Source: Bradyrhizobium diversitatis (GTDB lineage: Bacteria > Pseudomonadota > Alphaproteobacteria > Rhizobiales > Xanthobacteraceae). From it: DNA of 55,265 nucleotides. How positions within the stretch are numbered: the first letter of the stretch is position 1; each line of letters starts with the position of its first letter. Position numbers and translations under genes: made by a program. This document shows positions 49,408 through 55,265 of this stretch, in pieces. The DNA lies in contig NZ_JACEGD010000042.1 in assembly GCF_016031635.1 (NCBI RefSeq), positions 1-55,265 on the forward strand. Direction: 5' to 3'. The notes under the pieces were generated by a model, which was given only the letters and a program-made list of their open reading frames with translations, did not search any database and was not told the DNA's origin.

Positions 49408-49954
49408 GCAAAAACACGAACTCCGTATCGTCATACGCGCGCCGCTCCAGCTCCTCGTATCCTGCCGGCGTCACGAACTGCGCGGCCTTCGCCTCCTCCA
49501 CCACCAGCAGCGCGCCCGGCGTGAGCCAGCCGCCGTCGCGCAGGCTCGCGAGCGCCTTCTCCGCCAATCCCTTGCCATAGGGCGGATCGAGGAACACCAG
49601 CGAGAACGGCTCGACGGGATGCGCGGGGCCGAGATCGGTGGCATCGCGGCGATAGACCTTGGTGACACCACCGAGGCCGAGCGCCTCGACATTGTTGCGG
49701 AGCAGCGCACGTGCCTCGGCGCCGTTGTCGACGAACAGCGTGAACTTGGCGCCGCGCGAGGCGGCCTCGATGCCGAGCGCCCCGGTGCCGGCGAAGAGAT
49801 CGAGCACGCGCGCGTCCTGGATTGGATCCTCATAGGCGTGCACGAGGATGTTGAACACGGACTCGCGGAACCGGTCCGCCGTGGGGCGGATGTCGCGCGA
49901 GGACGGTGAGGCCAGATTGCGCCCCTTCAACCTGCCGCCGACGACGCGCATCAC
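49394..49954 (-). CDS. rsmD: 16S rRNA (guanine(966)-N2)-methyltransferase
   Basis: 186 residues, SAM-dependent, methylates G966 of 16S rRNA in assembled 30S subunits. Begins M-M-R-V-V-G-G-R-L-K-G-R; R-P-T-A-D-R-F-R-E-S-V-F-N-I at 23-36 is the family signature, the SAM loop is L-D-L-F-A-G-T-G-A-L-G (51-61) and the catalytic motif is D-P-P-Y (123-126). The end (F-L-R-R-A-D then stop) is encoded by the palindromic repeat at 49319-49407. It reads in the same direction as the pseudouridine synthase gene upstream. Confidence 0.95.
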   Translation of the reverse strand: MMRVVGGRLKGRNLASPSSRDIRPTADRFRESVFNILVHAYEDPIQDARVLDLFAGTGALGIEAASRGAKFTLFVDNGAEARALLRNNVEALGLGGVTKVYRRDATDLGPAHPVEPFSLVFLDPPYGKGLAEKALASLRDGGWLTPGALLVVEEAKAAQFVTPAGYEELERRAYDDTEFVFLRRAD

Positions 49955-49962
49955 ACCGCTCC

Positions 49963-50050
49963 GTCATGCCCGGCCTTGTCCCGGGCATCCACGTTCTTCA
50001 GCTGTAGGCGCAAGCAAGACGTGGATGGCCGGGTCAAGCCCGGCCATGAC
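49963..50050. repeat. Palindromic intergenic repeat, family B copy 3
   Basis: Starts gtcatgcccggccttgtcccgggc and ends ggccgggtcaagcccggccatgac, with cacgttctt / caagacgtg inside. It lies between rsmD and the pseudouridine synthase gene. Confidence 0.88.
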
Positions 50051-50090
50051 GACCAGTTACGCGGTGCCAGGCTCGCTCCACCCATTGGAC

Positions 50091-52133
50091 CTACTCGCCG
50101 TCCCGCGGCGTCAGGTCGCGCTTGCCGTGATAGCCGCGCTTGGGACGGCGCGGCGGGCCGTAGCCGCTGGCCTGTTCCTCATTGCGCTCACGCGCCTCGT
50201 CGCTGCCGGTCCGCTGCACCAGCACGCGGCGGCCCTTGCGGTCGTTGATCACGGCGCGCTTGCTGGCGGGCTTGCTCTCGCGAGGCGCATCGTCATCGGC
50301 CGCAGACGATTTCTGCGGCACGTCGAACTGCGCGCCCGATTTCTCGATCACCTTGTCGCCGAGCTGCTCGCGCAGCACGCGCGAGCGGATCTCCTCGACC
50401 TGGCCCTCAGGAATCTCGCCGAGCTGGAACGGGCCGTAGGAGACGCGGATCAGCCGGTTCACCTCGAGCCCGAGATGGGCGCAGACATTGCGCACCTCGC
50501 GATTCTTGCCCTCACGGATCGCGAACACCAGCCAGACATTGGCCCCCTGGTCGCGCTCGAGTGTCGCCTCGATCGGACCATACTTGACGCCCTCGATCTC
50601 GATGCCGTTCTTGAGCTCGTCGAGCTGCGCCTGGGTGACGTCGCCATGGGCGCGGACGCGATAGCGGCGCAGCCAGCCGGTATCGGGCAGCTCAAGCGTG
50701 CGCGCGAGCCCGCCGTCATTGGTGAGCAGCAACAGGCCCTCGGTGTTGAAGTCGAGCCGGCCGACGCTGATCAGGCGCGGCAGGCCTTCGGGCAGGTTGT
50801 CGAACACGGTCGGACGTCCCTCGGGGTCGTCATGCGTCGTCATCAGCCCGCGCGGCTTGTGATAGAGGAACAGCCGCGTGCGCTCGCGCTCCGGCAACGG
50901 CTTGCCGTCGACCATGACGACGTCGTTCTTGGTGACATCGAGCGCCGGCGAGTTGATCACGCGGCCGTTGACCGTGACCCGGCCCTGCGTGACCATCTCC
51001 TCGGCGTCGCGGCGCGAGGCAAGACCCGCGCGCGCCAGCACCTTTGCGATGCGCTCGCCGGCCTTCTTCGGCTTCGGCGCGTCTTCACGATGCGGCCGTC
51101 CCTCGAAATCGCGATCGCGCTGGCGATAGGCGCCGCGGCCGCCGAAGGCGGGGCGCTTCTCGAAAATCCTGCTCTCATCCTCGTTTTCGCGGCGCGGACG
51201 ATCGCCGAAACGGCCTTCGCTGCGTGGATGCTCGTGCCAGTCGGCGCGGCCCTCGGAGCGCTCGCGTGGACGGTTGAATTTCGGACGGTCGCCGCCGCGG
51301 TCGCCATCGCCGTCGCGACGAGGCCGATCGAATTTCTGACGATCCTCGCGCGGGCGATCGAACTTGGGCCGGTCAGACCTGGTCCAATCTGACTTGGGCC
51401 GATCAAATTTGGGCCGCTCGCGAAACGGACGATCGCCCGGCGCGCGATCGTCGCGCTTCTGCCAGGGCTTCTCCTGGCTGCGGTCACGGCCGCCGAAATC
51501 CTTGCGCGGCGGCCGATCGCCGCGGGAAGCCGCGTCGCGCTTCTGCCAGGGCTTTGAATCACTGCGCTCGCCGCGATCGCGCGGGCGGTCGCTGCGATCC
51601 GGTGCGCCTCGCGAAAACTTCCGCTCGCCCTCGAACTTGCGCTCCGGACGATCGCCACGCGGCGCGTAGGGCCGCTTCTCGCCGAACTTCTTCTCGCCGG
51701 AACGACCGGCCGGACGGGAATCGTCGCGATCCCGGCTGCGCGGGCGGTCGTCGCGGCCATAGGATGGGCGATCACCGCGCGGCTTGAATGGCCGCTTCTC
51801 GCCGTCGCGCGAGGAGCGGTCGGAAAACGGGCGGTCGCCGCGCGGCTTGAAGCTGCGCTGCTCGCCGCCACGGTCGTCGCGCTTGAATTTCGGACGGTCG
51901 CTGAAATCGCGGCGCGGGGCATCGCCCTCCTCGCGGCGGCGGAACGGACGATCCCCGCGGTCGGCGCGAGGCGGGCGGCTGTCACGGTCGCCGCGGGGCG
52001 GGCGGGGATCGCTCCTGCCCTCAGGGCCGCGCTTGGCGAACTTCTTCTCGGGGCCACGCGGCTTGCCGGACCGGCCCTTCGGCGGGCCTCGCCGGCCGCG
52101 GGAATCGTTGTCTTTGTCGCTGTCGCGAGGCAT
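50091..52133 (-). CDS. rRNA pseudouridine synthase (RluB/RsuA family) with long disordered N-terminus
   Basis: 680 residues from the ATG at 52133. Residues 1-~355 are a low-complexity, highly charged region of Arg, Asp, Gly, Pro, Lys and Phe, with repeats such as K-P-R-G-D-R-P and P-K-F-D-R-P. Then comes an S4 domain (E-R-I-A-K-V-L-A-R-A-G-L-A-S-R-R, ~360-405) and the RsuA/RluB catalytic domain with L-I-S-V-G-R-L-D-F-N-T-E-G-L-L-L-L, where the Asp of R-L-D (~461) is the nucleophile. A basic tail follows. Isomerises a uridine in rRNA, probably near the peptidyl-transferase centre if it is RluB. The E. coli enzyme is about 290 residues. Confidence 0.94.
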   Translation of the reverse strand: MPRDSDKDNDSRGRRGPPKGRSGKPRGPEKKFAKRGPEGRSDPRPPRGDRDSRPPRADRGDRPFRRREEGDAPRRDFSDRPKFKRDDRGGEQRSFKPRGDRPFSDRSSRDGEKRPFKPRGDRPSYGRDDRPRSRDRDDSRPAGRSGEKKFGEKRPYAPRGDRPERKFEGERKFSRGAPDRSDRPRDRGERSDSKPWQKRDAASRGDRPPRKDFGGRDRSQEKPWQKRDDRAPGDRPFRERPKFDRPKSDWTRSDRPKFDRPREDRQKFDRPRRDGDGDRGGDRPKFNRPRERSEGRADWHEHPRSEGRFGDRPRRENEDESRIFEKRPAFGGRGAYRQRDRDFEGRPHREDAPKPKKAGERIAKVLARAGLASRRDAEEMVTQGRVTVNGRVINSPALDVTKNDVVMVDGKPLPERERTRLFLYHKPRGLMTTHDDPEGRPTVFDNLPEGLPRLISVGRLDFNTEGLLLLTNDGGLARTLELPDTGWLRRYRVRAHGDVTQAQLDELKNGIEIEGVKYGPIEATLERDQGANVWLVFAIREGKNREVRNVCAHLGLEVNRLIRVSYGPFQLGEIPEGQVEEIRSRVLREQLGDKVIEKSGAQFDVPQKSSAADDDAPRESKPASKRAVINDRKGRRVLVQRTGSDEARERNEEQASGYGPPRRPKRGYHGKRDLTPRDGE

Positions 52134-52252
52134 GAATAATCTCACCTAGGGGGTAGCGCGATGAGCATTGTGCGCGCTCGCTGCGAGCCGCATGCTCAGG
52201 CAAAACGGTATCCACTCTTGCTGAAGGCGGAGCTAGTAGCAGGTTTCTGGCG

Positions 52253-52711
52253 ATGATACGAGGCTTGAAAGCCCCTTCTTTCATGGATTTGGCGCTTCTG
52301 ACGGCCGAAAACGCCGGAAAATCGGGCGAAGTTCCGATCGGATGCGTGGTGGTCCGCGATTACGAGGTCATCGCCACCGCCGCCAACCGGACCCTGACCG
52401 ACCATGATCCGACCGCCCATGCCGAGATCATCGCGCTGCGCGAGGCCGCCGCGAAGATCGGCAGCGAGCGCCTGGTCGACTGCGACCTCTACGTGACGCT
52501 GGAGCCCTGCACCATGTGTGCGGGCGCGATCTCCTTTGCAAGGGTCAGGCGGCTCTATTACGGCGCCGCCGATCCCAAGGGCGGCGCGGTGGAATCCGGC
52601 GTGCGCTTCTTTGCCTCGCCGACCTGCCACCACGCGCCGGACGTGTACTCCGGCGTCGGCGAGAGCGAGGCGGCGCGGCTGCTCAAGGAGTTCTTTCGGG
52701 AGCGGAGGTAG
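52253..52711 (+). CDS. tadA: tRNA-specific adenosine deaminase
   Basis: 152 residues. TadA converts A34 to inosine in tRNA-Arg(ACG). The zinc site is H56-A-E58 (Glu58 proton shuttle) with P-C-T-M-C (Cys86, Cys89). The family segment E-V-P-I-G-C-V-V-V and the C-terminal helix R-L-L-K-E-F-F-R-E-R-R are present. Starts 119 bases from the divergent pseudouridine synthase gene, so the two share an intergenic promoter region. A family E repeat follows. Confidence 0.96.
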   Translation: MIRGLKAPSFMDLALLTAENAGKSGEVPIGCVVVRDYEVIATAANRTLTDHDPTAHAEIIALREAAAKIGSERLVDCDLYVTLEPCTMCAGAISFARVRRLYYGAADPKGGAVESGVRFFASPTCHHAPDVYSGVGESEAARLLKEFFRERR

Positions 52712-52721
52712 GTGCCTGCTC

Positions 52722-52809
52722 CGTCATTGCGAGCGGAGCGAAGCAATCCAGAATCCCTCCGCGGAGACACTCTGGATTGCTTCGTCGCAAGAGCTCCTCG
52801 CAATGACGG
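52722..52809. repeat. Palindromic intergenic repeat, family E
   Basis: cgtcattgcgag and ctcgcaatgacgg are the outer arms; gcgaagcaatccagaat and ctctggattgcttcgtc are the inner arms. It ends close to the convergent dehalogenase gene. Confidence 0.88.
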
Positions 52810-52814
52810 TGTGG

Positions 52815-53717
52815 CTAAGCCGCGAAGAACTCCCGTAGCGCCTTCGCGGTCGCGTCAGGATTCTCCTCGGTCAGGAAGTGCCCGGAATCCACGGCCGTGC
52901 CGTCCAGATTGGTCGCCCATTGCTTCCACGTGTCCAGCGGCGTCGCGGCGGCCTGGGCGATGCCGGCATTGCCCCACAGCGCCAGCATCGGGATCGTGAT
53001 CTTCTTGCCGGCCTCGAAATCAGCCTTGTCGAGGTCGTAGTCGAAATAGGCACCGGCGCGGTAGTCCTCGCACATCGCGTGCACCCGGGCGGGATCGCGG
53101 AACGGGGCGAGGTAGTGTTCGAGCGCGCGCGGGTCGATGGCGTCCAGCGTCTTCGACTTGGTCTGGCTCGCCATCTTGAAGCGCAGGAAGAACTCGCCAT
53201 TGCTCGAGATCAGCGTCTCCGGCAGCGGATAGGGCTGCGCCAGGAAGGTCCAGTGATAGATCTTCAGGGCATAGGCGCGGTTGATCCGCTCCCAGTAATT
53301 GTAGGTCGGCAGGATATCGAGCACGGCGAGGCGCGACAGCCGGCCGGGATGGTCGAGCGCGAGGCGATAGGAGACGCGGCCGCCGCGGTCGTGGCCGGCG
53401 AGCGCGAAATGCACATGGCCGAGACGCTCCATCGCCTCGACCATGGCTTTCGCCATGGCGCGCTTGCTGTAGGGCATGTGCAGCGCATCGCTCGCGGGCA
53501 TGTCGGACCAGCCGTAGCCCGGCAGATCGGCGATGATCAGCGTGAAATGGTCGGCAAGCTCAGGCGCCACGCGGTGCCACATCACATGCGTCTCGGAGAA
53601 GCCGTGCAGGAGCAGCAGCGGCGGGCCCTTACCGCCGACGCGGGCGAAGATGCGGCCGAAGGCGGTATCGATCCACTCGGCGGCAAAGCCCGGATAGAGG
53701 TCGGCGAGATCGGACAT
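52815..53717 (-). CDS. Fluoroacetate/haloacetate dehalogenase homologue (alpha/beta hydrolase)
   Basis: 300 residues from the ATG at 53717 (MSDLADLYPGFAAEWIDT). Every functional residue of the structurally known R. palustris fluoroacetate dehalogenase falls at the same number: nucleophile Asp110, His280 and Asp134 as the triad, Arg111 and Arg114 for the carboxylate, and His155, Trp156 and Tyr219 for the halide. It should therefore hydrolyse the carbon-halogen bond of haloacetates to glycolate. Cytosolic. Positioned alone between tadA and purD, with no transporter nearby. Confidence 0.9.
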   Translation of the reverse strand: MSDLADLYPGFAAEWIDTAFGRIFARVGGKGPPLLLLHGFSETHVMWHRVAPELADHFTLIIADLPGYGWSDMPASDALHMPYSKRAMAKAMVEAMERLGHVHFALAGHDRGGRVSYRLALDHPGRLSRLAVLDILPTYNYWERINRAYALKIYHWTFLAQPYPLPETLISSNGEFFLRFKMASQTKSKTLDAIDPRALEHYLAPFRDPARVHAMCEDYRAGAYFDYDLDKADFEAGKKITIPMLALWGNAGIAQAAATPLDTWKQWATNLDGTAVDSGHFLTEENPDATAKALREFFAA

Positions 53718-53890
53718 CTTCTTGCATCCTTGTTGGTCGGTCGCGGGGCCGCTCGACAAACAAAACGTCGAAAACAACCCCATGCACAGTAGCGGTATTA
53801 TTTGCGGGAGCTGCTAACCCCAACAGAGCGTTACATATTCTGGAATGCGGATGTGGCGGGGTGGTGACACAAACCGCGATATCCTCGCTC

Positions 53891-53907
53891 GGCGCGCTTT
53901 GCGCGCC
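53891..53907 (-). terminator. Hairpin downstream of purD
   Basis: ggcgcgc / gcgcgcc is a perfect 7-bp stem with a ttt loop, 16-32 bases after the purD stop. No T-run follows; it could also be a worn repeat, since cgcgat motifs flank it on both sides. Confidence 0.4.
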
Positions 53908-53922
53908 GTCCGCGATGACGCG

Positions 53923-55206
53923 CTAGTTTTTGGCCTTCTCCGCTTCCACCGCCTGCCAGCCGATGTCGCGGCGGCAGAAGCCCTCGGGCCAATCGATGCG
54001 GTCGACGGCCTGGTAGGCGCGCCCCTGCGCCTCGGTCACGGTCTTGCCGAGCGCGCAGACATTGAGCACGCGGCCGCCATTGGCAAGGATGGCGCCGTCC
54101 TTCGCCACCGTGCCGGCGTGGAAGATCTCGACCGCCTCGACCTTGGCGGCTTCATCCAGCCCCTCGATGCGCGTGCCCTTCTGGTAGTCGCCGGGATAGC
54201 CCTTCGCGGCCATGACCACGGTGATGGCGGATTCGGGATACCAGCGCAGATCGAAATGCTTCAGCTCCCCGTCGCAGGCGGCGAGCAGCGCCGGCACGAT
54301 GTCGCTCATCATGCGCAGCATCAAGACCTGGCACTCGGGATCGCCGAAGCGGACGTTGAACTCGAACAGTTTTGGCCCCTGCGTCGTCAGCATGATGCCG
54401 GCATAGAGCACGCCGCGGAACGGCGTGCCGCGCTGCTTCATCCCTGCGACCGTCGGCAGGATGATCCTGGCCATGATCGCGTCGTGGACGGCGGGCGTGA
54501 CCAGCGGCGTCGGCGAATAGGCGCCCATGCCGCCGGTGTTCGGGCCGACATCGTGGTCGAACACGCGCTTGTGGTCCTGCGCGGAGGCCAGCGGGATCGC
54601 GGTCTCGCCGTCGCACAGCGCGAAGAAGCTGATCTCGCGGCCCGGCAAAAACTCCTCGATCACCACCTCGGCGCCGGCCTCGCCGAAGGCGCCCTCGAAC
54701 ATCATGGCGATGGCGTCCTCGGCCTCGCGCACGGTTTTCGCAACGACGACGCCCTTGCCGGCGGCAAGGCCGTCGGCCTTGACCACGATCGGCGCGCCCT
54801 GGCTCTGCACATAGGCGCGCGCGTCATCGGCATTGGTGAAGCGCTTGTAGGCGCCCGTGGGAATGCCGAACTCGGTGCACAGCGCCTTGGTGAACCCTTT
54901 TGAGCTTTCGAGCTGCGCCGCCGCCTTGCTCGGCCCGAACGCCTTAATGCCGCTAGCTGCGAGATCATCGACGATGCCGGCCGCCAGCGGCGTCTCCGGC
55001 CCGACCACCACGAGCGCGACCTTGTTCGTCTTGCAGAACTCGATCACCGCGGCATGGTCGGCGACATCGAGCGCCACGCATTCCGCCTCCTTCGCGATGC
55101 CGGCATTGCCGGGCGCGCACCAGAATTTGGTCACCAGGGGGGAGGCCGCGATCTTCCACGCCAGAGCATGTTCGCGGCCGCCGGAACCGAGCAGGAGAAT
55201 GTGCAT
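53923..55206 (-). CDS. purD: Phosphoribosylamine--glycine ligase (GAR synthetase)
   Basis: 427 residues, the second step of purine synthesis: phosphoribosylamine + glycine + ATP to GAR. It begins M-H-I-L-L-L-G-S-G-G-R-E-H-A-L-A-W-K, the family N-terminal domain, and has the ATP-grasp region with P-I-V-V-K-A-D-G-L-A-A-G-K-G-V-V-V, V-I-E-E-F-L-P-G-R-E-I-S, and R-F-G-D-P-E-C-Q, the GARS signature. Full length. Uses PRPP-derived substrate, linking to prs in this window. Only 59 bases lie between its start and the window edge. Confidence 0.97.
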   Translation of the reverse strand: MHILLLGSGGREHALAWKIAASPLVTKFWCAPGNAGIAKEAECVALDVADHAAVIEFCKTNKVALVVVGPETPLAAGIVDDLAASGIKAFGPSKAAAQLESSKGFTKALCTEFGIPTGAYKRFTNADDARAYVQSQGAPIVVKADGLAAGKGVVVAKTVREAEDAIAMMFEGAFGEAGAEVVIEEFLPGREISFFALCDGETAIPLASAQDHKRVFDHDVGPNTGGMGAYSPTPLVTPAVHDAIMARIILPTVAGMKQRGTPFRGVLYAGIMLTTQGPKLFEFNVRFGDPECQVLMLRMMSDIVPALLAACDGELKHFDLRWYPESAITVVMAAKGYPGDYQKGTRIEGLDEAAKVEAVEIFHAGTVAKDGAILANGGRVLNVCALGKTVTEAQGRAYQAVDRIDWPEGFCRRDIGWQAVEAEKAKN

Positions 55207-55265
55207 AAGAGGCTCAGGATGAGGGGTTTTGCTGGGGGCGGAGGTCGCATGAATCGGGGTGGGGC

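Noticed and set aside
51045..52133. Plus-strand frames opposite the Arg/Asp-rich region of the pseudouridine synthase
   Set aside because: They are Arg/Ser/Gly-rich complements of a repetitive coding region, without start signals or domains.

Overview
The window is a GC-rich, gene-dense chromosomal segment of an alphaproteobacterium, most likely Bradyrhizobium or a close relative in the Nitrobacteraceae. The pointers are the type-II lumazine synthase behind an FMN riboswitch, a dehalogenase whose key residues sit at the numbered positions of the Rhodopseudomonas palustris enzyme, the Omp25/31-type porin with CtrA-like boxes, the PetP/PetR-like regulator pair, an IS5-type transposase start at the left edge, and many palindromic intergenic repeats. 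No rRNA, tRNA or CRISPR array was seen and there is no prophage or large mobile island; the content is mostly housekeeping with a few accessory clusters.

Layout. 1-362: truncated IS5-like transposase and its leader. 363-3.0 kb (minus): rplY-pth-ychF translation genes. 3.3-8.2 kb: ubiK-like gene divergent from lgt, then midA-like methyltransferase, pgeF, a lipoprotein and prs. 8.4-9.2 kb (minus): ribH2 with its FMN riboswitch. 9.6-14.3 kb: ybjN-like, proC, then a minus-strand group of FlK-like thioesterase, tautomerase, hisS and a DUF2314 protein. 14.4-18.5 kb: ilvE divergent from a MarR / OmpR-type regulator / histidine kinase operon. 18.7-21.1 kb: small exported proteins of unknown role and a periplasmic RNase T2. 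21.2-23.3 kb: rlmJ, cold-shock protein, Omp25-like porin. 23.5-29.8 kb (plus): uvrC, pgsA-moaD-moaE-prmB (overlapping or nearly so), a holin-like membrane protein and a BrkB/YihY protein. 29.9-35 kb: UbiE-like methyltransferase (minus), TipF-like degenerate EAL protein, HAD hydrolase, CheY-like regulator (minus), ribF. 35.2-42.5 kb (plus): ileS-lspA, an exported protein, and a pair of M16 peptidases (one active, one inactive). 42.6-46.7 kb: arfB, a small exported protein, and a redox cluster of cytochrome c, glyoxalase-I-like protein, Tat-exported small subunit and GMC dehydrogenase. 46.9-55.2 kb: ribbon-helix-helix protein, mutL, rsmD, a pseudouridine synthase with a very long basic/acidic disordered N-terminus, tadA, a fluoroacetate-dehalogenase homologue and purD.

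How genes work together. Lgt and LspA are the first two steps of lipoprotein maturation. RibH2 and RibF belong to flavin synthesis and supply. Several products modify or rescue the translation apparatus (Pth, HisS, IleS, RlmJ, PrmB, ArfB, RsmD, TadA, pseudouridine synthase). The cytochrome c / glyoxalase / Tat subunit / GMC genes look like one periplasmic or membrane-associated dehydrogenase unit. The TipF-like and CheY-like genes suggest a motility or polarity link, and the porin promoter region carries two TTAA-N7-TTAA-type CtrA boxes.

No wholly new system is evident. The items most worth attention are the redox cluster with an embedded glyoxalase, the catalytically degenerate EAL protein, the CtrA-like boxes, the dehalogenase with a complete fluoroacetate-type active site, the repeat that now forms the end of rsmD, and the density of several distinct palindromic repeat families between genes. 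All family assignments come from reading motifs; no database search was run.
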